Positions 28,756 to 38,057 of a stretch of 64,000 nt of DNA are shown piece after piece; position 1 is the first letter of the stretch, and each line of letters opens with the position of its first letter. The position numbers and the translations under genes are program-made. The notes below the pieces were generated by a model that saw only the letters and a program-made list of their open reading frames with translations, had not been told where the DNA came from and did not search any database. Origin of the DNA: Vibrio salilacus (lineage in GTDB: Bacteria > Pseudomonadota > Gammaproteobacteria > Enterobacterales > Vibrionaceae); NCBI RefSeq assembly GCF_002811245.1, contig NZ_NIVQ01000011.1, positions 54,510 through 118,509 of the forward strand. Direction: 5' to 3'.

Positions 28756-30531
28756 ATGGCGACTACGCATGTAGCTGGAACAGAGCTGGAAATCAAGGCG
28801 CCGAAGCCGCCGTTAATCAAACCTTTCTTAGTGTCTATTGCAATCGTATTTTTGCTAGCGATGCACTGGTTTATGCCCAATCCGGGCGGCTCTGGACTTG
28901 CACTCTCTTTTAATGCCACAACATGGCTCGCCATCAGCTTCTCACTTGCGATTGGCTTCTACCAGATCGGCTCGGAAGGAGCGCTCCGTTACAACAAACT
29001 GACTCTAGGATTATTCATCTGCTGTGTGATGATGACACTGCCCGTTCTCTATACCAGCGCCAATCCCAATTTGGCCGTCGGTAGATTAATTGGTTTATGG
29101 GCGGGCTACTTGTTGTTTGTAGTATTACAACAGATACGTTTTAGCAACAAACAAAAACAGCGCCTGTTGTGGTTTGTAGTCATTGCGGTGTTGATTCAAA
29201 GCCTATTCGGCTGGGTGCAATTATTACTCCTCGATCCAGACAATATGTTTGGCTACGACACGCTCAATAATCGCCCTTATGGTATTTTCCAACAGCCCAA
29301 CGTAATGGCCAGCTTTTTGGCAACTGGCTTAGCACTGTCGGGGTACTTATTGGCACGTCATCCAACCAAATACCAACGCCGAATCAGTGAAGTCGCCTTG
29401 CTCTATCTCACCCCGATAGTGACGCTCCCCCTACTGATTGTCTTAGCGTCCCGAACCGGCTGGTTAGGAGCGGTGTTAGGCGTTGTTTTTCTTCTGCACT
29501 ACCTGTATCGCTTTGCGACGAAAAAGCGTTTTTGGGGCTGGATAGTATCGATTACGCTTGGTATCGTGATCGGTTTCTCTCTTTCGGCTTTACCGGGGCA
29601 ATCTTCAACGCTGATTGGCAACAAAGCCAACCTTGAAAGTCCAAGACAATATACCTTTCCACAAGCGTTAGATATGTTGATTGAAAAGCCGTTTACCGGT
29701 TATGGATACGGCCGCTTTGAGCCGGAGTATCTGGTTTATACCGCACGCCAACATCAGCTCAACCCAAGTTATCAACCTGGACTTGCCGCCATGGATCACC
29801 CGCACAATGAACTGCTTTATTGGGGAGTAGAAGGTGGATTGCTGCCTTTATTGGCGATTATACTGGCGGCGTTATTCGTCTTAGCCCGATTATTTCAAGC
29901 CAAGAAAGGCACACGTTTAGCCATGTTCGCTTTGTTTGTGCCTATCGTATTACACAGCCAGCTTGAGTATCCGTTTTATCACTCGTCAATACACTGGTTA
30001 ACCTTTATTATTCTGCTGTTTTGGGTTGACCAACGCGCCAGTCGCTACCGCAGTTTATCATTGCATTTTATTTCAAAAGCCGCACTAAGAGTGACTAGCT
30101 TAATAGTCCCTATCGTGACCACCATCTATATGTTGAGCGCTCTACACACCAACTATGTGCTCACTCAATTTGAGCGTTCACAGCCTAAAGATCCACAGAT
30201 CCTAGAGCGCGTTTCTAACGCTATCGTTTGGCAGGACCGTTACGATTGGGACATTTACAGTACCTACCTTAATCTGGGTCTTATTGAGCAAAATAGCCAG
30301 TACATTCAAGCTTACATTGACTGGTCTTTGTCGATTATTAAGGACAAACCGAGACCTGCCTTTTACAGCAACTTGATTTTGGCGTATCTGGGCATTGACG
30401 ACACGATTAAAGCTGAACAAATCCGTGCCGAAGCTGAGTTCTTATTTCCCAATCGCGATTTTTCACAAATTTACTATATCGCTCCGGACATCGACGCTTT
30501 AAAAGCTGATAATCAACAACGAACACACTAA
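28756..30531 (+). CDS. pglL: O-linked protein oligosaccharyltransferase PglL (Wzy/O-antigen-ligase family)
   Basis: 591-aa polytopic membrane protein with about 11-12 hydrophobic segments. A large periplasmic loop carries DHPHNELLYWGVEGG (H348 and H350), the conserved His region of WaaL/PglL/Wzy_C enzymes. The C-terminal portion after about 430 is soluble and TPR-like, as in Wzy_C_2 proteins. In V. cholerae the orthologue beside uvrA behaves as a PglL general O-oligosaccharyltransferase in a heterologous system, transferring lipid-linked glycans to Ser. An O-antigen ligase or polymerase is the main alternative. A terminator separates it from uvrA, but only 15 bp of leader remains. Confidence 0.8.
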   Translation: MATTHVAGTELEIKAPKPPLIKPFLVSIAIVFLLAMHWFMPNPGGSGLALSFNATTWLAISFSLAIGFYQIGSEGALRYNKLTLGLFICCVMMTLPVLYTSANPNLAVGRLIGLWAGYLLFVVLQQIRFSNKQKQRLLWFVVIAVLIQSLFGWVQLLLLDPDNMFGYDTLNNRPYGIFQQPNVMASFLATGLALSGYLLARHPTKYQRRISEVALLYLTPIVTLPLLIVLASRTGWLGAVLGVVFLLHYLYRFATKKRFWGWIVSITLGIVIGFSLSALPGQSSTLIGNKANLESPRQYTFPQALDMLIEKPFTGYGYGRFEPEYLVYTARQHQLNPSYQPGLAAMDHPHNELLYWGVEGGLLPLLAIILAALFVLARLFQAKKGTRLAMFALFVPIVLHSQLEYPFYHSSIHWLTFIILLFWVDQRASRYRSLSLHFISKAALRVTSLIVPIVTTIYMLSALHTNYVLTQFERSQPKDPQILERVSNAIVWQDRYDWDIYSTYLNLGLIEQNSQYIQAYIDWSLSIIKDKPRPAFYSNLILAYLGIDDTIKAEQIRAEAEFLFPNRDFSQIYYIAPDIDALKADNQQRTH

Positions 30532-30574
30532 AAAGGGCGACCGTAAGGCCGCTCTATCGCGTAACGTGTGATTA

Positions 30575-31696
30575 TTACTGAGTTAAAGACTCTTCTAGCG
30601 CGCGCAAGCATAGGGCCACGTTCTCATGGCGCGCAGCATAGCCCATCAAGCCGATTCGCCACGCTTTGCCGGCTAGCGCACCAAGGCCAGCACCAATTTC
30701 TAAGTTATAGGTTTCGAGCAAATGCGCTCGCACTTTCGCTTCATCGATACCTTGTGGAACATAAATCGCATTCAGTTGTGGCAAACGAGACGCTTCAGCC
30801 ACAACAAATTCAAATCCCAGCTTTTCTAAGCCTTGCTTAAGCTTTTCATGCATCTCACGGTGGCGCTGCCAAGCATTCTCCAGACCTTCTTTTTTCAGCA
30901 TTAACAGTGCTTCATGTAACGCGTACAAACTATTGACTGGCGCCGTGTGATGATAACTGCGCTTACCCTCGCCACTCCAGTAGCCCAACACTAAGCTCTG
31001 ATCGAGAAACCAGCTTTGCACTGGCGTGGTCCGTGATTGAATTTTTTCGATCGCCGCAGCAGAAAAGGTTACCGGCGACAAGCCCGGCACACAAGACAGA
31101 CACTTTTGACTGCCAGAATAGACCGCATCCAATTGCCACTCATCTACTTTTAACGGTACGCCACCAAGCGAAGTTACGGCGTCGACAATGGTTAGTACGC
31201 CATGTTGCTTGGCCAATTTACCGAGCGCTTGTGCATCGCTACAAGCGCCCGTCGAGGTTTCTGCATGCACAAACGCCAGCACTTTAGCGTCTGGGTGAGC
31301 GCTAAGTGCTTGCTCGACTTTATCGATAGACACTGGTGCGCCCCACTCATCATCAACGACTTCGGCAATACCACCAGCACGAACCACGTTTTCACGCATC
31401 CGTTCACCAAATACCCCATTGCGACAGACGATAACTTTCTCACCTGGCTCAATCAAATTAACAAAACACGTTTCCATGCCAGCACTACCCGGAGCCGACA
31501 CTGCGATGGTAAATTCATTTTCCGTTTGGAACGCGTATTTGAGTAGTGCCTTTAACTCGTCCATCATACCAACAAACAAAGGGTCCAGGTGACCGACCGT
31601 TGGGCGACTCAAAGCTTGCAAAACTTGTGGCGAAATATCTGAAGGACCTGGTCCCATAAGAATGCGCTGGGGAGGAATAAAACTTTGAATTGTCAT
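30575..31696 (-). CDS. Class V aminotransferase, serine/alanine--glyoxylate type
   Basis: 373-aa PLP enzyme of fold type I. The start is set at the ATG at 31696 (MTIQSFIPPQRILMGPGPSD), with GGAG 6 bp upstream; the frame is open further but the added Lys/Thr-rich residues are not family-like. The segment RILMGPGPSDISPQVL is the typical N-terminal signature. The PLP Lys lies in YSGSQKCLSCVPG, and GIGLG-type segments plus the substrate Arg region WRIGLMGYAARHENV are near the end. It probably interconverts Ser or Ala with glyoxylate; exact substrates cannot be read from sequence. The gene is divergent from lysC. Confidence 0.85.
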   Translation of the reverse strand: MTIQSFIPPQRILMGPGPSDISPQVLQALSRPTVGHLDPLFVGMMDELKALLKYAFQTENEFTIAVSAPGSAGMETCFVNLIEPGEKVIVCRNGVFGERMRENVVRAGGIAEVVDDEWGAPVSIDKVEQALSAHPDAKVLAFVHAETSTGACSDAQALGKLAKQHGVLTIVDAVTSLGGVPLKVDEWQLDAVYSGSQKCLSCVPGLSPVTFSAAAIEKIQSRTTPVQSWFLDQSLVLGYWSGEGKRSYHHTAPVNSLYALHEALLMLKKEGLENAWQRHREMHEKLKQGLEKLGFEFVVAEASRLPQLNAIYVPQGIDEAKVRAHLLETYNLEIGAGLGALAGKAWRIGLMGYAARHENVALCLRALEESLTQ

Positions 31697-31922
31697 TGGC
31701 TGCTCCATCATTATTTTTGTTGTTGTCTTTGTTGTGACTTTCCACCTTAATCGAATTCCACCCCCCCGGCAATTAGCCCAAAGTCGACAGGTCAAACCAG
31801 TGTCACAAGTTTGTTAATTTTAAAATGCCATTAAGCAACAAATTCTCGTTGACATCATACGAAGAAACACGTTCAATGCAGAAATAAGTGGTGAATATTT
31901 ATGCCACTGGCAAATTATTTTG

Positions 31923-32090
31923 CAGAAGAGGAGCACTGCCCAGGTAGGTGTGTTGTGGAGCCGCAACTCCAACACAATTCATCGAGGGGGAGCAGTGCCG
32001 AGGTAGTTCCGAGGTGCCGGCTTGGATCTATCGGTTGTTAGGGTTGAATCCCTACGACTGTCATCAGCCCCGTCTGATGATGAGCTTCTG
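31923..32090 (+). ncRNA. Lysine riboswitch (L box) upstream of lysC
   Basis: The P1 arms are CAGAAG (31923-31928) and CTTCTG (32085-32090), as in the E. coli lysC leader. Conserved core pieces follow in the right order: AGAGGAGCACTGCCCAGGTA, then GAGGGGGAGCAGTGCCGAGG, then the GGTTGAATCCC arm and GACTGTCATCAG. The aptamer should bind lysine and reduce lysC expression. The platform downstream contains a candidate terminator. Confidence 0.93.
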
Positions 32091-32158
32091 AGGTACATCA
32101 TTCAAAAATAGACCTCTCTTTCGCTCAACTCTCTTCATCAAAGTAAAAACATTGGATG

Positions 32159-32182
32159 TTGGTCTAATGACCAAATTTTTTA
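32159..32182 (+). terminator. Candidate riboswitch-controlled terminator before lysC
   Basis: TTGGTC-TAAT-GACCAA is followed by ATTTTTTA, 28 bp before the lysC GTG. The upstream segment TAGACC (32109-32114) can pair with GGTCTA (32161-32166) and so could act as antiterminator. The stem is short at 6 bp. Sequestration of the lysC ribosome-binding site, as in E. coli, is the alternative mechanism. Confidence 0.5.
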
Positions 32183-32208
32183 TTTCAGGAAGTCGTGGGA
32201 GATACGCT

Positions 32209-33564
32209 GTGAGCAGTTTTAATGTCGCTAAATTTGGTGGAACAAGCGTTGCAAACTTTGAAGCAATGAGCCGCTGTGCTGCCATTATCGAAAATAACCC
32301 GAACACCAAACTGGTCGTCAGTAGTGCGTGCTCCGGCGTGACGAATCTATTAGTTGAGCTCGCCAATGGGGTGCAAGATCACTCTCGTCGTAGTGAATTA
32401 TTGGCCCAACTCGCCCACATTCACGATGCAGTACTCAATCAGCTTAATGAGCCAACTCAAGCAGCAAGTGAGGTATATGCCATTCTTGATACCGTGACCA
32501 GCCTGGCTGAAGCGGCGTCAATTCAGTCAAGCAACAAACTGACTGATCATCTCGTCGCATGTGGTGAGTTAATGTCGACTCACTTACTGACGCAGTTAAT
32601 GAAGGAACGTGGCATTAACGCGGTACGTTTCGATATCCGCGATATCATGCGCACCGATGATAATTTTGGTAAAGCAGAGCCCAAACTCGAGCGTATCGCT
32701 GAGCTAGCCAAAACCGCTTTGGTTCCTGTTTGCCAAGAACACGTTGTCGTCACTCAGGGATTTATCGGCTCAGATGAGCAAGGCAACACTACAACCCTTG
32801 GTCGCGGAGGCAGTGATTATAGCGCAGCTTTGATTGCCGAAGCGGTTGCGGCGGCAGGCCTAGAGATTTGGACTGATGTTCCGGGGATTTACACCACCGA
32901 TCCACGGATTGCCGCTAAAGCCTCACCGATTCCAGAAATCAGCTTTAGTGAAGCCTCTGAAATGGCCAACTTCGGCGCTAAAATCCTGCATCCATCGACC
33001 TTGGTCCCGGCACTACGCCATGACATTCCGGTCTTTGTTGGTTCATCGAAAGAGCCAGAAAAAGGCGGAACGTGGATTCGTCACCAAGTCGAAAGTTCAC
33101 CTCTGTTTCGAGCCTTGGCATTACGTTGCAATCAAACCATGGTCACGCTGCGCAGTGCAAACATGTTCCATGCGTATGGTTTTCTTGCCAAAGTGTTTGA
33201 AATTTTAGCTAAACATAAAGTCTCGGTCGATTTGATTACTACCTCAGAGATCAGTGTCTCACTGACTTTAGATCAAACGGGCACCTCTGGCGGCGCTCCG
33301 CAATTACCACCAGCGGCCAAACTCGAGCTCGAAGAGCTGTGCAGTGTTGAGGTTGAACATAACTTATGTTTAGTGGCACTGATTGGGAATAACATGAGTG
33401 AAAGCAAAGGCTATGCAAAACAAGTCTTTGGTACACTGGAAGACTTCAATCTACGTATGATCTGTTACGGTGCGAGCCCGCACAATCTGTGTTTTTTGGT
33501 CAATGAGTCTGTTTCCAAGTCAGCGATCCAAAAGCTGCATGCCGAGCTATTTGAAGCCGCGTAA
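32209..33564 (+). CDS. lysC: Lysine-sensitive aspartate kinase III
   Basis: 451-aa kinase phosphorylating aspartate in the first step of lysine, threonine and methionine synthesis. The GTG at 32209 (MSSFNVAKFGGTSVANF) is chosen: GGGAG lies 7 bp upstream and the length matches E. coli LysC. The kinase domain spans about 1-290 (KFGGTSV, then TLGRGGSDYSAALIAEAV). Two ACT domains follow, including SVDLITTSEISVSLTLD, the lysine-binding allosteric region. It is monofunctional, with no homoserine dehydrogenase. The lysine riboswitch fits dual control by lysine. Confidence 0.96.
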   Translation: MSSFNVAKFGGTSVANFEAMSRCAAIIENNPNTKLVVSSACSGVTNLLVELANGVQDHSRRSELLAQLAHIHDAVLNQLNEPTQAASEVYAILDTVTSLAEAASIQSSNKLTDHLVACGELMSTHLLTQLMKERGINAVRFDIRDIMRTDDNFGKAEPKLERIAELAKTALVPVCQEHVVVTQGFIGSDEQGNTTTLGRGGSDYSAALIAEAVAAAGLEIWTDVPGIYTTDPRIAAKASPIPEISFSEASEMANFGAKILHPSTLVPALRHDIPVFVGSSKEPEKGGTWIRHQVESSPLFRALALRCNQTMVTLRSANMFHAYGFLAKVFEILAKHKVSVDLITTSEISVSLTLDQTGTSGGAPQLPPAAKLELEELCSVEVEHNLCLVALIGNNMSESKGYAKQVFGTLEDFNLRMICYGASPHNLCFLVNESVSKSAIQKLHAELFEAA

Positions 33565-33592
33565 CCATCACCGAGTAACAATCAAGACAAAC

Positions 33593-33622
33593 AAAAAAGG
33601 TTGGCCCGCGCCAACCTTTTTT
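33593..33622. terminator. Bidirectional terminator between lysC and pmbA
   Basis: A6-GGTTGG-CCCGCG-CCAACC-T6 lies between the convergent stops of lysC (plus) and pmbA (minus) and can serve both. Confidence 0.93.
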
Positions 33623-33636
33623 ATCGATGACCGTTG

Positions 33637-34980
33637 CTATTCACCGGCCACTTTCATCCGCTCAAGCAAAATAGAACCAGTCTGAATTTGAGACCGCGTT
33701 TCAACATCGTTGCCCACAGCGACAATTTGATTGAACATCTGTTTTAAATTACTCGCAATGGTAATTTCAGACACTGGATACTGAATTTGACCATTTTCAA
33801 CCCAGAAGCCAGCGGCGCCACGAGAGTAATCACCGGTAACAATGTTAACACCTTGCCCCATCACTTCAGTAACCAATAAACCGGTACCTAATTCGTTGAG
33901 CATCTGTTCGAAATTCTGCCCAGTCGAGTTAACAAACCAGTTGTGAATCCCGCCCGCGTGACCGGTTGGTGTCATGTCCATTTTACGCGCGGCGTAGCTC
34001 GTTAGTAGATACGTGGCGAGCACACCATCTGTAATGATCTCTCTATCTTGAGTGAACACCCCTTCACTATCGAATGGGCTTGATGCCAAACCGCGCAGTA
34101 TGTGTGGCTTTTCCGCAACGTTAAACCATTCAGGCAGTACTTGTTGCCCCAATTGATCAAGTAAAAACGACGATTTACGGTACAAGTTGCCGCCGCTGAT
34201 CGCCATCACTAAATGCCCCAACAATCCCGTTGCCACATCCGCTGCAAACATCACTCGATAGTGACCGGTTTTGAGCTTTTGCGCATCCAAACGACTGACG
34301 GTTTTTTCAGCGGCTTTCTGGCCGACCATTTGAGGAGTCCAAAGATCATCTTTATGACGTGCAACCGTGTAACTGTAGTCGCGTTCCATTTCCCCATTGC
34401 GCCCCTGGCCAATGACACTGCAACTGGTGCTATGGCGGCTAGACGCATAACTGGCGAGCAAACCGTGACTGTTACCATATACTCTCAAACCGTAGTGGCT
34501 ATCGTAACTTGCGCCATCGCTTTGTTTGATTTTATCGCTAAATGACAAGGCTTGTTGTTCAGCAGCAATCGCCACCTCAGCAGCACTGTCTGGATCCGGC
34601 GTGTCTGGGTGAAACAAGTCAAGTTCAGGAATATCTTTGACCATCAACTCTTTCGCAGCAGGACCAGCAAAAGGATCTTCAGAGGTGAACTGAGCGATAT
34701 CAAGCGCCGCTCGCACCGTCTGTTCAATGGCTTTTTCACTTAAGTCAGAAGTCGACGCGCTGCCTTTGCGTTGGTTACGATAAACCGTGATGCCAAGAGC
34801 ACCATCGCTATTAAATTCGACGTTTTCTACCTCACACATACGGGTAGAAACACTCAAGCCTGTGGTTTTACTGATCGCCACTTCAGCCGCATCAGAATTC
34901 GCTGCTGCCATCTCCAATGCCTTTGCTACGGCAGCTTCTAGCTCAACGCGCTGTTGAGCAACTTGCTCTTTTACGTCCAT
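33637..34980 (-). CDS. pmbA: Metalloprotease subunit PmbA (TldE)
   Basis: 447-aa PmbA/TldE partner of TldD, a heterodimeric protease that degrades unfolded peptides and matures RiPP-type peptides such as microcin B17 and the CcdA antitoxin. The start at 34980 ([18 protein letters not shown]) matches the family; eight extra upstream codons are possible. Typical segments include [35 protein letters not shown] and [16 protein letters not shown] near the C-terminus. TldD is not in the window. The gene is divergent from yjgA. Confidence 0.94.
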   Translation of the reverse strand: MDVKEQVAQQRVELEAAVAKALEMAAANSDAAEVAISKTTGLSVSTRMCEVENVEFNSDGALGITVYRNQRKGSASTSDLSEKAIEQTVRAALDIAQFTSEDPFAGPAAKELMVKDIPELDLFHPDTPDPDSAAEVAIAAEQQALSFSDKIKQSDGASYDSHYGLRVYGNSHGLLASYASSRHSTSCSVIGQGRNGEMERDYSYTVARHKDDLWTPQMVGQKAAEKTVSRLDAQKLKTGHYRVMFAADVATGLLGHLVMAISGGNLYRKSSFLLDQLGQQVLPEWFNVAEKPHILRGLASSPFDSEGVFTQDREIITDGVLATYLLTSYAARKMDMTPTGHAGGIHNWFVNSTGQNFEQMLNELGTGLLVTEVMGQGVNIVTGDYSRGAAGFWVENGQIQYPVSEITIASNLKQMFNQIVAVGNDVETRSQIQTGSILLERMKVAGE

Positions 34981-35089
34981 ATCTACTTCATTTCTTAAGA
35001 TCAATTGCCATTAGGATAACAAGAATTTCGCTTTCTCCCCACGATTCTTGTTAAAATAGAGAAATAGATGGTCATATTAGGGTAGAAAG

Positions 35090-35617
35090 ATGGCACGTAA
35101 AAACCAAAAAGCGCCATGGGAAGAAGAAGAAGAGATCATTTGGGTCAGCAAAACCGAAATGAAACGCGACATGGAAGAGCTACAAAAGCTTGGTGAAGAG
35201 CTGGTTGAACTTAGACCGTCGGCGCTAGAAAAATTTCCTTTGAGTGAAGACCTAGCCGATGCAATAAAAGACGCCCAACGCTTCAAGAACGAAGCACGTC
35301 GTCGTCAGTTGCAATACATTGGCAAGTTAATGCGTTTTGAAGATATCGAACCACTGCAAGCAGCGCTAGATAAAGTCCGCAACAAACACTCACAGGCAAC
35401 AGCAGAGTTACACAAACTTGAGCTGCTGCGTGACCGTATTGTTGAAAAAGGCGATGAAGCGATCTCAGAGGCAACCGAGCTTTATCCAAGTGCAGATCGT
35501 CAGCGATTACGCCAATTGGCTCGCCAAGCCAACAAAGAGAAACAAGCCGGTAAGCCAGCTAAAGCGTATCGTGAAATCTTCCAAGTGCTTAAAGCGCTCA
35601 ATGAAGAAGAGAGTTAA
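35090..35617 (+). CDS. darP: Ribosome-associated protein YjgA/DarP (DUF615)
   Basis: 175-aa charged, helical protein of the YjgA/DarP family, which associates with the 50S subunit late in assembly. An acidic N-terminus ([15 protein letters not shown]) is followed by [19 protein letters not shown] and [20 protein letters not shown], all hallmark segments. No membrane or enzymatic motif is present. The pmbA-yjgA divergent pair is conserved in gammaproteobacteria. Confidence 0.93.
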   Translation: MARKNQKAPWEEEEEIIWVSKTEMKRDMEELQKLGEELVELRPSALEKFPLSEDLADAIKDAQRFKNEARRRQLQYIGKLMRFEDIEPLQAALDKVRNKHSQATAELHKLELLRDRIVEKGDEAISEATELYPSADRQRLRQLARQANKEKQAGKPAKAYREIFQVLKALNEEES

Positions 35618-35619
35618 GT

Positions 35620-35667
35620 GATTAGCGATTAGCGATTAGCGATTAGCGATTAGCGATTAGCGATTAG
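35620..35667 (+). repeat. Heptamer tandem repeat GATTAGC x6.9
   Basis: Six exact GATTAGC units followed by GATTAG begin 2 bp after the yjgA stop and end just before its terminator. The units are identical, which suggests recent slippage expansion and likely copy-number polymorphism. Confidence 0.97.
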
Positions 35668-35671
35668 ATTT

Positions 35672-35703
35672 AAGGGTTGACGTGCATGCGTCAACCCTTT
35701 TCG
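35672..35703 (+). terminator. Intrinsic terminator of yjgA
   Basis: An 11-bp stem AAGGGTTGACG / CGTCAACCCTT with loop TGCATG is followed by a short T run. Confidence 0.88.
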
Positions 35704-35755
35704 TTACCCACCTCACCATTTCATCACGACAGCGATATTGAGACGCCTGACTTTT

Positions 35756-36460
35756 TTAATCACTGGCACGGACAAATTCGCTCAATGCTGGGTGACAATG
35801 CTGCGTTGTAAGCTCGGTGACAGGGCCATTCGCGGCCACTTTTCCATCGGCCACAAAAATAAAGTCACTCGCGATCGATCTAGCATCACTAATGTGGTGT
35901 GTCACCATCAACACTGTAATGTGTCGTTCATCAGCTAGCTTGCTCACTAAGGCGAGCATCTCTTCGCGTAAAATAGGATCAAGGGCAGAAAAGGGCTCGT
36001 CCAGTAGCCAAATAGGATGCGGCTGAACAAAACAGCGCGCCAATGCGACTCGTTGACGCTGACCGCCTGAGAGCTGTTCAGGAAGACGATCAAGGTAAGC
36101 ATCGACTCCGACTTGTTGCGCCGCTTGAACCACTTGCTGCTGCTGCTGAGGCGTCAGCTTAAGCCCAGGGTGCAAGCCTAAAGCAATGTTCTGCTGCACC
36201 GTTAAGTGGGCAAACAGATTATGCTCTTGAAACAACATTGCACATGGCCTTTGGTGTGGCGCACGGCCAACAAGATTGACCCCATCGACCATAATTTGCC
36301 CTTTGCTCGGCTCAATAAAGCCTGCCACTAGCGCCAGTAAGGTGGATTTACCGGCACCACTCGGCCCCATCAGAGCAACAATCGAACCTTGGCCGAGAGT
36401 GACATCAAAATGGAATAGCTCATCATGATAATAATAATCGACCTTATTGAGACTTAACAT
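35756..36460 (-). CDS. thiQ: Thiamine ABC transporter ATP-binding protein
   Basis: 234-aa ABC ATPase powering thiamine/TPP import through ThiP. Walker A GPSGAGKSTL is at about residues 32-41, the signature LSGGQRQRVALARC is mid-protein, Walker B is IWLLDEPFSALDP, and the H-loop is VTHH. It overlaps thiP by 17 bp, with coupled translation. Last gene of thiBPQ. Confidence 0.96.
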   Translation of the reverse strand: MLSLNKVDYYYHDELFHFDVTLGQGSIVALMGPSGAGKSTLLALVAGFIEPSKGQIMVDGVNLVGRAPHQRPCAMLFQEHNLFAHLTVQQNIALGLHPGLKLTPQQQQQVVQAAQQVGVDAYLDRLPEQLSGGQRQRVALARCFVQPHPIWLLDEPFSALDPILREEMLALVSKLADERHITVLMVTHHISDARSIASDFIFVADGKVAANGPVTELTTQHCHPALSEFVRASD

Positions 36461-38048
36461 ACTTGACCTTATCGTTGGCGTTAAACAACACTTCGAGTAG
36501 CGAAAAGCAACCGACGCTGAGCAGTAACAGGGTTAGCGATACCACTGCGGCAGCTTCCATCTGATAACTGCCAAGCAGTTGAAACAGATACAGTGGCAGA
36601 GTTCGAAACTCTTGGCTGCCAAACAGTGCAATCGCACTCAGATCGCCAATCGCCAACATAAAGCTAATGGCAAAGGCATGGGCAAACGGCTTTTTCAATG
36701 CTCGCCACTCAACCACTTTAAAACGCTGCCAACCTTTAAGGCCTAAACTCGCACATAAGTACTGATAATGCTGTTCTATATGTAACATAGGTTGAGCAAG
36801 GGTTTTTATCACATATGGCAAGCTCATTAACGCATTGACCGCAACGACCACAACAAACGCTAGACTGAACACATCGGTTATCGTACGCAGCAGCAAAAAC
36901 AGCCCAGTAGAGACCACCAACCCTGGCGTAACCAATATGATCGTTGCCATTAACTCAATATGATCAGCACTTTTATGCCGTCGATTGAGCCTTAAACGGC
37001 GACTGGTTAACAAAATCGCATAACCACTGACGACCGCAATCACGCTAGCCAACGTCGCCACTTTCAATGAAGCCAGTAATGCCGACCAAAAACGACTGTC
37101 TGCAAACACGGTCAGCGCTTTGCTATTGAAACCACTGAGTACCACCATCAATAGCGGGGGTAACACCAATAACATCGCCAAACCAATCCAGCTCCAATCC
37201 CAGCATTTTATGTAGCCACTGTCTCTCACTAACCGGAGGTTCTTTGCTTGCGAGCCCACCGCTGTCGCCATCGGTTTGGCTAAGCGCTGAATCGTTAACG
37301 CCATGATCGCGCACAGCAGCATTTGCCACAGCGCCAATAACGCCCCAGTTTGGAGATCAAAATCAAACTTAATCGCTTGATAAATGGCCAGCTCTATTGT
37401 GGTCGATTTGGGGCCGCCGCCTAATGCCATTACGGTGGCAAAACTGGTGAAACACAACATAAACACCAAGCCACAAACATGCGGAAGCTGCTGACGCAGT
37501 CTCGGCCACTCGACCCAACGGAATTTTTGCCACGCGCTCATACCAAGGTGCGCGCACAACTTATGTTGTTCAAGGGGAATCGTATCTAAGGCTTGCAGTA
37601 ACAGTCGCGTCGCATACGGCAAGTTAAAAAAAACATGCGCGAGCAAAATACCGTTGAGGCCGTAGATAGAAAAGGGCGGCGCTATATCGAGGCTATTCAG
37701 CCATGAAGCGAGCAAGCCACTGTTGCCATAAATAGCTAGCAGACCAAAAACACCGACCAACACGGGCAGCACTAACGTAGTCGCAAACAGTTTAAGCAGC
37801 AGTGACTTGCCGAAAAACGCTCGCCTCGACAGTGCGTGAGCAACGGGAATCGCGAGCCCTACGCTAAGTAGTGTCGAAACAAAAGATTGATAGAAACTAA
37901 ACTTGGTGACATGGCGGTAATAGGGATCGTTCCAGACACTCATCACATCAAGCGTTGGCGCTTGTATTAATAGAGCAGCGAATGCGGATACAACAAAGGC
38001 CGCGATGATCATCGCGACCCATAAACCGACTTTAGGAATGGTATACAA
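36444..38048 (-). CDS. thiP: Thiamine ABC transporter permease
   Basis: 534-aa inner-membrane permease made of two fused BinDT halves with about 12 membrane helices. EAA-like loops are visible in each half (EQHKLCAHLGMSAWQKFRWV and EQHYQYLCASLGLKGWQRFK). Length matches ThiP. It begins 9 bp after thiB and overlaps thiQ. Confidence 0.95.
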   Translation of the reverse strand: MYTIPKVGLWVAMIIAAFVVSAFAALLIQAPTLDVMSVWNDPYYRHVTKFSFYQSFVSTLLSVGLAIPVAHALSRRAFFGKSLLLKLFATTLVLPVLVGVFGLLAIYGNSGLLASWLNSLDIAPPFSIYGLNGILLAHVFFNLPYATRLLLQALDTIPLEQHKLCAHLGMSAWQKFRWVEWPRLRQQLPHVCGLVFMLCFTSFATVMALGGGPKSTTIELAIYQAIKFDFDLQTGALLALWQMLLCAIMALTIQRLAKPMATAVGSQAKNLRLVRDSGYIKCWDWSWIGLAMLLVLPPLLMVVLSGFNSKALTVFADSRFWSALLASLKVATLASVIAVVSGYAILLTSRRLRLNRRHKSADHIELMATIILVTPGLVVSTGLFLLLRTITDVFSLAFVVVVAVNALMSLPYVIKTLAQPMLHIEQHYQYLCASLGLKGWQRFKVVEWRALKKPFAHAFAISFMLAIGDLSAIALFGSQEFRTLPLYLFQLLGSYQMEAAAVVSLTLLLLSVGCFSLLEVLFNANDKVKYVKSQ

Positions 38049-38057
38049 AAGACGCCT

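Larger units (their letters stand above)
31697..32208. other. Divergent region between aminotransferase and lysC
   Basis: A 512-bp gap. The left 220 bp is AT-rich and should hold the promoters of both genes. The right part is the lysine riboswitch (31923-32090) and its expression platform up to the GTG start of lysC. A 100-aa minus-strand open frame here overlaps lysC and is a shadow. Confidence 0.7.

Noticed and set aside
35620..35667. CRISPR array
   Set aside because: Units are contiguous 7-bp repeats without spacers, and no cas genes are nearby.
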